Assembly: GCF_000002235.5 (NCBI RefSeq)
Contig: NW_022145609.1
Coordinates: 10,581,274 to 10,645,273, forward strand
From: Strongylocentrotus purpuratus
Taxonomy: Eukaryota > Echinodermata > Echinoidea > Camarodonta > Strongylocentrotidae
Direction of reading: 5' to 3'
DNA: 64,000 nt
Positions 35,889 through 46,648 of the stretch are shown piece after piece. Within the stretch, counting starts at the first letter, position 1. Each line of letters starts with the position of its first letter. The notes below the pieces were generated by a model. That model had not been told where the DNA came from and did not search any database. It was given only the letters and a program-made list of their open reading frames with translations. A program made the translations under genes and the position numbers.

Positions 35889-36105
35889 CACTATGAATAT
35901 GACTGACAAAGAAAGCGGACAAAATATACAGTTCCTCAGGTAGACAAAGGAACATCCCTTCACTGCTATTATGTAAAAAGTGAATATGCATGTGACACCT
36001 AGCTGTTCCACACATATTTACATAAGAGCAGTGAAGGGATGTTCCTTTGTCTACCTGAGGAACTGTATATTTTGTCCGCTTTCTTTGTCAGTCATGTTCA
36101 TAGTG
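35889..36105. repeat. 89-bp near-perfect inverted repeat, 39-bp loop
   Basis: Arms 35889-35977 and 36017-36105 are reverse complements with only 2 mismatches in 89 bp. Key blocks: CACTATGAA(T/C)ATGACTGAC, GAAAGCGGAC, TTCCTCAGGTAGAC and AACATCCCTTCACTGCT. The spacer is AT-rich and unrelated. There is no coding capacity. It could be a young foldback element or a hairpin-RNA locus. No second copy in the window was seen. Confidence 0.9.
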
Positions 36106-36312
36106 ACAGTGGGTCTGTGACTCCATTGTATTAAAGTTACATGTACAATGCCCTGACACAGTATGTAACTCTTTGGCAACTCTTCCAAACCCTAATCCAC
36201 AGACCTACGCAGGTTCAAGAAACAACAAGCAGAGATAACGAAGATGACCCCATCATCAAAATATTGATGCAGAAGTTCCTTGGATGCCCTTAAACTTTAC
36301 CTTACTGAGGCA

Positions 36313-36326
36313 GTTGCCATGGTAAT
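36313..36326 (+). promoter_or_regulatory. RFX X-box-like site
   Basis: GTTGCCATGGTAAT matches the X-box pattern GTNRCC-N-RGYAAC at all but the last base. It is in a stretch (36280-36540) richer in G and C than the flanks, with a TTAG|GTGAGA splice-donor-like string at 36415-36424. Confidence 0.4.
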
Positions 36327-36589
36327 CCATATAAACCTCTCATCACCTCCAGGGCATCCCAAGTGGCCAGATATCCGTCCCTTGGAGGAAGCCAAGGGGG
36401 AAGAGTTTAGCACCTTAGGTGAGAGAGGGGGCTTCCGACCAGGGGATATGTGGGGGATGGGGGCTCAATGTGACTGAAAGATGACTTTGGAGTGCCACCT
36501 GACCACCCCTTTTAGTATTAGCCTAGATTCCCAGCAGAATGACTTTAGTATACAAATAATATACAGCAGTGAGGGCATTAGTAAGAATT

Positions 36590-36935
36590 ACCTTTGGAAC
36601 AGTCTAACATGCCCAAGGCGGTAGCCGAGGGTGTTTGGACTGTTTTGAAGGTACCGAGTGTGGGTAATTTTACTCATGCCTGAACAAAATGATGTGTATT
36701 ATTTGTTTTGTAAGATTATGTTTTATTTGTTATATAAAATGATGTTCTATAACATGATTTTGCTAATGACGTGTCATTAGAATTGGATAATGACCGGTCA
36801 CTATTCAAATTACACGTTAGGCAAAAATAATTGCCTGGTCACGTGTACACTTTCAACCAATCATTTGATTAGGATCCATGTCATCAACTTATAAAACCCA
36901 ATATTTGGCAATAAGGTCAACTGGGTTTGGTGTAT
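36590..36935. mobile_element. Probable degraded palindromic element
   Basis: TTACCTTTGGAACAGTCTAA (36590-36609) is inverted against TTTGGACTGTTTTGAAGGTA at 36634-36653. Downstream are several small palindromes: GACCGGTC, AATGACGTGTCATT, and GGTCACGTGTACAC. The outer borders are not clear and the family was not identified. Confidence 0.35.
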
Positions 36936-37052
36936 GTAGACTAATCTATTCCATCCTCTGTTTGTTATCTCCAAAGGGTTAAGTGATAGTCTTACACTCT
37001 AGACTCAGTTGAAGCATGACTGAAAACTGGAAAAAGAACATTTTCCCCTGGA

Positions 37053-37074
37053 AGCTAACTTTTTTAAGTTAGCT
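37053..37074. repeat. 22-bp perfect palindrome
   Basis: AGCTAACTT and AAGTTAGCT flank TTTT. This is a short perfect hairpin of unknown meaning. Confidence 0.7.
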
Positions 37075-37248
37075 GCAAAGGTTGACAGGTCCATATTATT
37101 TGTTAGCCCTTCTAATACTTACATATATCATACATCGTAAACTTGGAAACTTTTCTTGATAATTACTTATATTGCTATTTCTATTTCTTCTTATTCAGCT
37201 AGATATAAAGGTGGAAATCATATATTTCTTTATGCTTGTCATGGGCGC

Positions 37249-37268
37249 TTTTTTTTGGGGGGGGGGGG
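37249..37268 (+). repeat. T8-G12 homopolymer junction
   Basis: T8 is directly followed by G12. Confidence 0.95.
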
Positions 37269-37515
37269 AATCAGGAGGGGCTGCTCTTTAGAAGGTACCT
37301 CGTCCCCATGTGGATGCTAGTGCACAAATCACAAGTAGTGGTTAAACACAAAGAAAGATGAAAAGGTGCTTTGCTATATATTTTCTTCTCTAGTGTTCTT
37401 AGTCATTATTTATCCAATAGGGAAGTGTTTTCTGTCATCACGTTGCTTTAGGAAGAGGAAACACGCATGGGCAATGGTGATTGGGTCCAGGGGTAAGGAA
37501 GTCTCTGTAAGGGAG

Positions 37516-37968
37516 CTACAGCCTTTTCACACACAGCTAAAATTCATCGTATCTAGAGATGATTAGAATCACTCAACAGTTTTAAACATGTTTATAGATA
37601 AAATTTCCCAGTGTGAACATCGTTTATACGATGTTGGGATAGATACAAAGTCGCGATCCATACGCCCCTAAAAGCAGGCTGCAGATACGAATTTCGTATC
37701 TAGAGAGCTTGACATTTTGTGTGTGAAAGGAAATTCGTGTTTAAACGTGTTTAAACTGGATGGAGCGTGCGCTTTGATTGATATGACATGACCTTCAATG
37801 CGCAATGGCACTACTGCGCATTTTACGAGCAGTAGTTAATCACGAAACTATTAACGATCGCAACGAAATTTCTGTGTGTGAAAGGCTCGTGATTAGTTTA
37901 AACACGTTCGAAACACGTTTATACTAGTCATGTTTATAGAATTTTAGCTGTGTGTGAAAAGGCTGCTA
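37516..37968. mobile_element. 447-bp TIR element, CTA target duplication
   Basis: A perfect 27-bp TIR starts with CAGCCTTTTCACACACAGCT (37519-37545) and is inverted at 37939-37965. CTA flanks it on both sides (37516-37518, 37966-37968). The interior repeats GTGTGTGAAAG, TTTAAACACGTTTAAAC-like and CGTTTATACGA-like palindromes and has no reading frame. A 3-bp duplication fits PIF/Harbinger or CMC-type transposons; the parent family is not known. Intact ends suggest a fairly young copy. Confidence 0.85.
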
Positions 37969-39197
37969 GAGAAGGATTACCGGTAAGGAATACTTTGTCA
38001 CTGGGAGGCTTGATCAAGGGTTTCACATCAAAGCTGATAATTAGGAGCCTCAAAGAGACCAATGTTGGAGGCTGCAGATGATTTAATGTACTATCAATGT
38101 ACTATTTAAACAAAAGTATTGTTCTCCAATTGTCATTTTTTATTGATATATCATTAAATTATCATTGTCATTAATTATGAACTTCTGCAGACACCTACAG
38201 GTCTGGGTAAGTGATGTTACATTTGTTAATTAAGGTAAGCTAGAAATTGGTGCAGCTTTGAAACTTGTACCAAGCTAGCATGTGGTGTAGATTTGCACAA
38301 GTTTCAAGCCACAAACCTAACAAATTAATCATAACAATGAATTTTTGAAATATACCTAATTTTCTTTGCACAAAAACAGGCAATTTGTCCAAAAAATTGC
38401 AACTTACATGTCATGACTGTTACTGGCTTTTAAGTTCATTTTGTGATAAGTTGGTTCAAATTTTGAGATCTCGGGAAACTCACTCAGTATTTCAAAAAAA
38501 GTACAAAATATTTGGTACTAAATTAATTTCAAATAAATAGGCAAATATGAAACAGGCTTGTCCTTGTGAATGGGCCAACTGACAGGATAAGAGCAATATA
38601 TCTCCATCGACCTCCAATTAAAGTGTTAATATGGTTCTGTCCGATTCTTCAGCTTTGCTCAATTACACACAATCAAGATATACTACTGATAGGGAAGGGA
38701 TTTCTGTGATTGTGAGCTCATCACCATCAGAAAGAAACCCTTACAAAAGGAAGACCTCCTCTTTCACCATCTTTTAATTATACTTCCAAAGACTTTTGAC
38801 GAATCAAACAAAGGGCAACTTCAAATGTTTTAAGCTGCAATATAAAGACAGAGCACTCTTTTTTTCCCATTCAGGAAAGTTTCTCGCTACGATAATGGCT
38901 GTTGACTACAAAACGTGAAGGTTTCCCATTGTAAAAAGTTCAGGATTTACAGTAAGCTTGTGTGTATGATTTATTTCTTCCCTACCAAATAAAATTTTCT
39001 TTTTCAGAAAGTTTGATGCCTTTAATACTCCCAGAAATGTCTTGGAGCATTTAGGAATAGGAAACATGGATGGACAAGAGTGATTAAAAGCCTAAGGATG
39101 AGTCCAAGGTGATTGGGACGGGTGTGCCAAGCAAACTTTTCATCACTAGCCTCAGAGGGATGCCGTCATTCAGTATATCATGGCTTACATCATAGCC
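37969..39197. other. No gene recognised
   Basis: A small inverted pair, CTTTGAAACTTGT and ACAAGTTTCAAG, lies at about 38255-38308. Otherwise AT-rich. Confidence 0.45.
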
Positions 39198-39437
39198 ATA
39201 TTGTCTGTTGAGAGCCAGAAGGGCGTTAAAGGCACAATCAGATATGAAGTGTAGAACCGTCTTTTTGCAACTGCGCACAATAAAGGCCACACGCATATAT
39301 GAGCTTTGTGTTACTGTGCATGAAGCATATTACACTTGTGCCATTATTGTAAAAAAACTGCTGCTGTTTACCACTGTCTGCATGAGGCCTAACTTTATGA
39401 AAATGATGAGTTAATGCTGTTCTGGTTCCAAACAGAT
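39198..39437. repeat. Short hairpin repeat, copy 6, interrupted
   Basis: The left arm GTCTGTTGAGAGCCAGAAGG (to GCGTTAA, 39228) and right arm GAGTTAATGCTGTTCTGGTT (39408 on) are separated by about 180 bp instead of 25-30. The extra DNA begins AAAGGCACAATCAG and carries ACTTGTGCCATTA about 110 bp later, so it may be an insertion. Confidence 0.7.
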
Positions 39438-40265
39438 CACATGTAAGAAGGTGTGGTTAGAGAAATCTTAAACTGTGGGGAGTTTGAGATTTAATTGAGG
39501 AAGTTTTTACTTTTAGATTGCATCAGAGATTAAAAATTCGGTTCCGATTCCACAGCCCCCACATATTAGCTACAGCCAAATACATTCAAAGTAAGTTCTA
39601 AGATCATCACACTAAGTAAATTGAAGAGTACATGTTGGAGGCGTGTAAGAGAGGGCCTAGGACTTCAGAGGCTCAAGTAAAATATATTTTTATGGGAAAA
39701 ACATATGGTACCTGGAATATGCAGGGGCATGTGCCTTTAAATCTTTATCTTTGAAACATACCGTTTTCATAAATGTGAGTCTAACCTATTATATTGCCAT
39801 CTCTAATCTCTTATTATAAAAAATTAAGAAATTAGAAGAATGTTAAAAATCGATAATAGGTAACATCCATGAAAGAAATGATTATAAAGAATATATATAA
39901 AAATTTCACCAGGGAAATGACTTGGTTAACTTGCAGGAAAAGAGGAATTCATTTGACATGTTTCGTCATTGATAATTCAGAATGACTTCCTATAAGGCTA
40001 TACTTCCAATGACATTTAATGTGATTGCGAAGAGATGTTTTAATAATTGAAAATGAATTGACAAGTTTAATTTGAATTCTATAAATAAATTTGAATTCTA
40101 CGAGTTTATGACTCAATCTTCTCGATATTTTTATTATGTATTGCTCATTCACAATTCACCTTGTATACTCTCTTTCTTTCTCTATTCGTAATCTCTTACT
40201 AACATTTTCTTTTCCTTTTTCCATCTTTGTTTTAGCTTCTACTTCATCTTTTGGACAGCCCATTT
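39438..40265. other. AT-rich, no gene recognised
   Basis: No features seen apart from short AT-rich repeats such as GAATTCTATAAATAAATTTG. Confidence 0.45.
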
Positions 40266-40293
40266 CCCCCCCCCCCCCCCCAAAAAAAAAAAA
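40266..40293 (+). repeat. C16-A12 homopolymer junction
   Basis: C16 is directly followed by A12. Confidence 0.95.
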
Positions 40294-40801
40294 CAGCCTC
40301 TTTAAGTTTTGAACATTAATCTCCTGCATATAAAATGTACAAGATTGAATCTGACTTTGGATTATGAAAATAGAATTAATAATTTATCATTACCCCAAAA
40401 AATGTAAAAAATAATATAAACTAAAACTTTCCATTCATAAAATACTGCACACAAAATACTGATTAGAAAGTGCTTTGTCCTACCAATCAATGAAAGCAAA
40501 TTAACTAATATTAATAATCTATTTACAGGCTTGCCTCTGGGGAAAAGCAAACAAATGACTGCATTGGGTTTCTCATTGAGTTAGTACAGGTGTTAGTGAC
40601 ACCTATTGATCAACTAAGTTGAATATGACCCATATGTTTCCACCCTATAAAACATAGCATGAATAACTAACATTTCATGAAATAGCTGCATTATCATAAC
40701 TGTTTCTATCCTCCTGTAATCTTATTTCACTTTCTTCTTTTAAATAAAAAGAAATTGTAAATATTTCAATTTCAAAAATGTTTATATGAGTAACCCTCTG
40801 T

Positions 40802-41189
40802 AGGCCCGCCTTCACTATCTCGAGATTGCCAAATATCCAGCTATTTGAACTATCCCGATCGCAAACTATCCAGCTAATTCGCGTTTTCATTAGACCGAAG
40901 TAGCAAATTAGCTGGATAGTTGGTCAGGATAATATCCAAAATATCCTTTTTATTGGCAAAATATCCAGCTATTTGTCCTGTGCGTCTTCAATAGACCGAA
41001 GATTCGCAATACACGCTAACGCTGAGCAAAATATCTCGAGCTAATTTCTCAAGGTCGAGTTTCGAGTTTCGAGGTCGAATCTCGAGATAGTGAAGACGCG
41101 ATTTGTTACTTCGGGATTATTTCCCAAATAGCGGGCTATTTGGCAATCTCGAGATATTTGGCAATCTCGAGATGATAAAGACGCGCCTT
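40802..41189. mobile_element. 388-bp foldback element (CCCGCTATTT family), copy 3
   Basis: Left end AGGCCCGCCTTCACTATCTC, then GAGATTGCCAAATATCCAGC. The right end carries GGCAATCTCGAGATGATAAA followed by GACGCGCCTT. The right side has a short internal duplication of TTTGGCAATCTCGAGAT. Internal CGATCGCAAACTATCCAGC, GACCGAAG and GCAAAATAT blocks recur as in copy 2. Confidence 0.8.
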
Positions 41190-41248
41190 GTGATGGTTTT
41201 GAGATCATGAATTGAACAGCTTGCTTATATTGTATAATTGTATAATCT

Positions 41249-41309
41249 CCCCTCTCTATCCCCTCCCCCTCCCCCCCCCCCCCTCTCCCCCCCCCCCTCC
41301 CCCCCCCCC

Positions 41310-41350
<41 letters not shown>
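41249..41350 (+). repeat. Poly(C) and (CT)n tract
   Basis: Several C9-C19 runs separated by single Ts, then a clean (CT)n of about 14 units. Frames on both strands here are artefacts. Confidence 0.95.
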
Positions 41351-41353
<3 letters not shown>

Positions 41354-41417
41354 TACTTTTCTAGCTCTCTTTTCACCACTCATGCTCTCTCCAACTCTAT
41401 TACCCATCCCATCCACA

Positions 41418-41520
41418 TATCGTCGCTGTTTTCACGAAGTGACGGTAGTGAAAAAAAATTGCATTCACTTTGCGTGACGATTTTCCTCACTACTGTCACT
41501 TCGTGAAAACAAGGACGATA
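41418..41520 (-). mobile_element. 103-bp palindromic MITE, copy 3 (subfamily 1)
   Basis: Inverted relative to copy 1 and differing from it at 2 of 103 positions: one in an arm (GACAGTAG for GACGGTAG) and one in the centre (GTCACG for GTAACG). Ends TATCGTCG and GGACGATA. Arms pair over about 35 bp. Confidence 0.9.
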
Positions 41521-42068
41521 TGCACACAATATTTCCATGCCATTGCATATGATCAATAAATCAGAGTCTCACAAAATCTATTTAGCCAAACCCAGCTGTA
41601 AACTTTCTTCAAAACATACAAAAAATGTCTTGCTTGAGCCCTTAGTCTATACACCCTGCAAAAGACATGGATTACTGCCAGCAACTGACATGAAACTGTC
41701 AGATCTCCGTCTTTATCTTTCTCCCTTATCTATTCCTCTCCCCTCTTCCACACATCACACACAGACTTGAAACCTAATTTCTCTCATCTTGAACGTCATT
41801 CTGACCCAGATCTGCGACCAGACTTGCTTCCTATCCAGCACTTTAAAAGATTTCCTTCGTAATAACGGCACCCAGCATGCGAATTAGAGCGTAGACTTTT
41901 CAAATTTAATTTTGCAGGACAAATTATGACATAAAGTGTGTGCTTCTCCTCCAAATATTTTCTAATGCCCTAATTATCTGTGAGCAAGAAAAAATCAGTA
42001 ATTACAAGAGATTATTCAGCGAATTAGCAGTGAGGATGAAAACTGATCATAGTAGCCAGCATCAAAAT
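41521..42068. other. No gene recognised
   Basis: A moderately C-rich stretch (41640-41830) followed by AT-rich DNA. The frame at 41537-41770 has no recognisable motif. Confidence 0.4.
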
Positions 42069-42146
42069 GTGTATTGAGAGCCAGAAGGTTGTACTGTTGA
42101 CTTTGTATAGGAGTGAAGTTAGTGAACGCCCTTCATGCTCTCCATA
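42069..42146. repeat. Short hairpin repeat, copy 7
   Basis: Left TGTGTATTGAGAGCCAGAAG; right GTGAACGCCCTTCATGCTCT. Arms are partly decayed. Confidence 0.65.
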
Positions 42147-42477
42147 GACACAAACAAGAAATGCAAGAAGGGCTCAACTGTCCTCTCAAAACTAATAAAC
42201 TATGCAAAATCTTTAATTACAAGGGTCTCTCTTTCCTTCAAATTGGTCATTGGGAAAGAATTTAGAGGCAGATGTTTGTTCTGAACTTGGCCCTGAGCTA
42301 GCAAAGAAAACCCTAGATAGGAAACATACCTTCTAGATATGTACAGTAGTAGAAATCTACTCTTTATAGAGGTCATATCAGTGATCACTTAAGTTTTAAT
42401 TGCAATGCACAGTAAAAAAGAAATCCACTCTTTTAGGAGTCATATTGGGCATCACTTCCTATATTGGAGTTTATAAT

Positions 42478-42545
42478 CTGCCCCAAAATAAGTGGAATTC
42501 ACTCCAAAATAAAGTGGAATCCACTCCAAAATAAAGTGGAATCCA
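42478..42545 (+). repeat. 22-bp tandem repeat, three units
   Basis: ACTCCAAAATAAAGTGGAAT is repeated with CC spacers. Each unit pairs CCACT with AGTGG, so the array can fold into alternative hairpins. A further GAATTCCACTCC follows at 42570. Confidence 0.85.
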
Positions 42546-42620
42546 AAGTAAAAAAATTCTCTGCAGAGAGTGAATTCCACTCCTCTGCATATAAAGGAAA
42601 GTAGCAAATTCATGAAATGA

Positions 42621-42702
42621 AACAGTCTCTTTTGAGGCAGAAGGGCCCCAATTCTGTGTAAAATGATATGAGTCATAATGCCCTTCTGGCTCCAAACAGA
42701 CT
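42621..42702. repeat. Short hairpin repeat, copy 8
   Basis: Left AACAGTCTCTTTTGAGGCAG with AAGGGC; right AATGCCCTTCTGGCTCCAAA with CAGACTT. The right arm is close to the family consensus. Confidence 0.8.
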
Positions 42703-43295
42703 TCACAAGAAATGCAAGGTGCGAGTGCATCTCCACCCCAAATGGCCTAATTACCTAATCATCAGCGAAAAAAACAAAATTATCAATTACAGAGGTTACT
42801 CAGCAAATTGGCCACAAGGGCGGACGGAAGGTGTCAGAGAAAGTGTCCTGGTGAGGACAGGAAGGTCGTGATTGGTCGGAAGTTGAACAACCTCCTTCCA
42901 GGATGTTCATATCAGTGTGAGTGCTAGTGACCAAGGGATAGTTCATACTTGGAGTGTCAGTGCATGACCATGAAACAATTTAGTGAATTTGAATGTACAT
43001 CATGTATCATAACATGTGAGTCAGAAAGACCTCAAATTTAAGCATCATTCAGACTCTCCTTTCATTAATTTTCCACCTTATTATGTATAGTGTTGATTTC
43101 CTCTTTGCAATTTTCAAAGAAGACATTATGTCATCTAAATCTAGAAACATAGGCCTATTATTTTTAAAAATATATGTTTTCTTAAATACATATCTAATAA
43201 AATCATACAATGAAATACTGATATCACGATAGCTTTCTAGCCATCAAACTCTCAACAGAGTTCTTTTTTACACTTACCTTACCACCTTTCCCATA
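42703..43295. other. No gene recognised
   Basis: No repeat borders. Short frames only. Confidence 0.45.
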
Positions 43296-43306
43296 TCCCC
43301 CTTCTC

Positions 43307-43354
<48 letters not shown>

Positions 43355-43432
43355 CCTTCCTTTTTTTCTCATCTCCATCTCTCCTTTTCCCCACCCTCCC
43401 CTCTCTCTCCCTCTCTCCCCTCTCCCCCCCCC

Positions 43433-43463
<31 letters not shown>

Positions 43464-43495
43464 GTTCTCTCTCTCTCTCTCTGTCCTCTGCATCC
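43296..43495 (+). repeat. (CT)n and poly(C) tract
   Basis: (CT)n at 43303-43347, C-rich linker, a C16 run near 43426-43442 and further (CT)n to 43482. Confidence 0.95.
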
Positions 43496-43812
43496 TCTCT
43501 TCTTAACCTCAAATCTCTAGCCCTATTTACCCTTCCATCTCATCCACATTTAACAAAACTCAAATCCCAAGACAAAACCCACAGACAAGTCTACGCGTTT
43601 ATGAACGATTGAAGCCCCTCTCGGCTGTATCACTGAACCTTACACACATCGTCTGTCACTTCCCTGCCAGACTCTCGGGCACGTAACAACCTACGAGATG
43701 GTCTGCTGGACCACGGACCTATGGCAGAGAGATGAGTGGACAGATCAGAAGCCAATAACCTCTCCGATGGACGCAACATCATTTCAGTGGGCATTGGGCC
43801 CAGATAATGTCA

Positions 43813-43889
43813 GCTGTGTGGAGCCAGAAGGGTCTTAAACTCCTATCATTTCACAGAGAGTTAACTCCCTTCTGGCTTTAAATATGTCC
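43813..43889. repeat. Short hairpin repeat, copy 9
   Basis: Left CTGTGTGGAGCCAGAAGGGT with CTTAAACTC; right GAGTTAACTCCCTTCTGGCT. It abuts a balanced-composition island at 43560-43810. Confidence 0.8.
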
Positions 43890-46008
43890 CATTTGCAGGC
43901 CAAAACAACTGAAAAGGTTAAATTCTTCACTGTCAGTCACTCAATAGTGTCTGACAGTGAAGTCTAGAAGGTTAACAAGATTCATTGCATAATTTGAATA
44001 CTAGGACACTGCCAATGTTTAAATTTCACAGATAGGAGGACATCATAATTCCTGCAAATTTCTACAGAATTTGATGTTGGCTGCAAAAGAGACATAATAT
44101 TCTTAAACAGAAAATGTCAATGAAATCACTATCATCATCTACATGCTTGTCCCAATGCCTTTCCCTCAAGATGATCATCAGTTTCATGAACTCAAGGTGT
44201 ATTTGAAAATAATGTTTTTTTTTTCGTCAATGATCTGTATTTATGAAATATTTTGATCCCTATATCACATGGCATTCATGAACATAACCTTCATCTGAAA
44301 TAACAAGAAAGTCTGTTAAAAAAAGAAGATTTAAAACTCAATTAATGGCTGAGATAATCTAAAGATAACATGAAGCAGTTTAGATTATGAGAGTATAAAT
44401 GAAATACAGTTGTGAGTTTGATTTCATTATTCATTTGAATTTTCATTAGAAATGTGATGTCATTTCATATACCAGTACTGATATCAACATGAATTAATTA
44501 AATGATTGAATATACACCCTTGAAGGTCTGCACACAAAAATGAAATTAACTAAAAGTAGACATCCACATAATTAAATGAAGTATAGACCAGCAGAAGTCT
44601 GTCATAATATATTTTTAAAAAAGTTGGACGTACAATACAGTCAAAACACAATTTTGTATTCAGATAAATACCATAAATAAAACTTTGTATTCTGAAAGTT
44701 GAAAAATCATCCCAAAAATAGAATTCCAAAAATTTAGCCCATCTTTACCTCTAACAAAAGTCATGATGTCTTGACAGCTCATACACCTCCATTTCAAACA
44801 TTAGTTCAAGTCAACTGATCAACAACAGTTTGGAAGGTAGGCAAGCTTGAAATACTTTGACAGATTACTTTAGAGATCAAGAAAAAGTGAAACGTGAGTA
44901 AATATCACAGTTGAAAGACTGATTGTTATACCATTCCATAATCATCAATAAAAACTACAGTTTTCAGCAATTGTTGTATCAAAACCATTTGATAAATCAC
45001 CGCAAACATGCAATAAATGCATGTTTTATTCCTGAAAGGAATTGTTAGGATCCCATCAATGGGACAATAGAAAGTGTGTTGTAATCCAGACACTCTGATA
45101 ATAAGAAGTGAAAAATATTTTTCGCTCCAAATATTGAGACATCTAACCATGAGTGGGAATCGTTCTTTACATCATCTAACTTCCCCCCAGGTAGATAAAT
45201 AAATAAATTCTATTAGAATATTCACAAATTAGAGAATTTCAGAAGTTTTATTTCATCTACGTAGCTCCTCAACAATATCTGCTATTGTGCTTTCTAGTAC
45301 AATATAATATCAAAAAGATGAATTTTTGATGATCTCTGCAGAAATTGAGATGTATTAGGAACTGAAGATCGTTTAATTGTGGATTTAGTCATTGCTTAAA
45401 TACTCATGTTAATGCTGCTCCTTGAACTCCTCCCACCCTCCCTCTTCAGACTTTCTCCCTACTTCTCTCCCTCCCACATCCCTTTTTCCTCCTACCCCCT
45501 GCTATCCTATCCATCCCCCCCCCCCCCAACAAAACAAGACAAAACAAAACAAAATCTATATCATCGTTATCCCATCCTTCTCTGCATTATACATTCAGTA
45601 TTTTTAATCTTTTCTTCTTTTTTCATATTTTTCTTCAAGGTTTTTACTCACGTACTCTATGATTCATCATTGCAATGAACCTTCACATTTAGCTAAGAAT
45701 CATAAAAAAACACAAACTCATACACCTGTTTGTGTTTTTGTTTCCGTAAGATTGAAACAAGTCACTGCATCATTGTCGATGTGGAGAAATATTTAACAAC
45801 AATTGCAATGTTCAGCACATATCCTCACGAACCAATGGTCCTAAAGTATATTTGAATTGCTAGAGATTAAGTTCAAGGTGTTCTCACAGCATGGTCCACG
45901 GTTGGTATCCTAAACGGGTCATATCATACTGTTATGGCTGGGAACAATAATATCAACAGTCTGCAATGTATAGGTCTATATGTTACTGTATGAATGCAAT
46001 ACATCTTG
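43890..46008. other. AT-rich, no gene; C13 run
   Basis: C13 at 45515-45527 is followed by AACAAAACAAGACAAAAC. No reading frame or element border was recognised. Confidence 0.45.
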
Positions 46009-46648
46009 TACAGTCAAACTAACTGCAGGTTGAAACCACCTCTACAGATGGTCCACCTGTATCCTTCACAGCTCATATCAAAGGCCTGTGGGTATGGTGA
46101 GGGAACACTGGTGTAAGAAATCTGCTTTAGTGACCACCTGTCTACAAAGACCATATTTATTGTTTTCCTTAAAAATGGTTTTTCATTGAAACATGTACTA
46201 AAGGAACCTGTCTACAAAGACCATTTTTTGTGTTACCCTTCGGCGGTCGCTATAGACAGGTTTGACTTTGGCAATATAACTGCATCTTATGCAGGGGTAT
46301 ATGGAATATCACCTCTACAGAAAGACTACTGTATCTGTCGATAAGATGGGGAACAAAAGCACTAACAGTTTGTGTTGTACATCAACTTTTTATTTTTTTT
46401 ATTTTTACAATATACATGTTATTACACGTCTTGTGTAGTGAAACTTGACGCAGAAGCATACATACATGTATATGGTGAAACCTGTATATAAAGACTGCTT
46501 GAAATTAAGAGACAAGAAAAGTGGTTTGTATTGGCAGGTGGTCAATACAGGTTCATTTAGTATAGATTCAATGAAGAATAATTTCAAGAGAAACAACGAA
46601 ACATGTGATCTTTATATACAGATTATCATTTAAACAGGTTTGACTGTA
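46009..46648. mobile_element. TIR element(s) with repeated CTGTCTACAAAGACCA
   Basis: TACAGTCAAAC at the left (46009) and GGTTTGACTGTA at the right end (46637-46648) are inverted. A second right-type end, GACAGGTTTGACTTTGG, lies at 46253. Inside, CTGTCTACAAAGACCAT occurs at 46139 and 46208 and a degraded CTGTATATAAAGACTGC at 46480. It may be one 640-bp element or two smaller copies side by side. No transposase frame. Confidence 0.65.

Noticed and set aside
36280-36477. Exon ending at the GTGAGA string near 36418
   Set aside because: The frame is short, has no matching acceptor or recognised protein, and is better described as an island around an X-box-like site.
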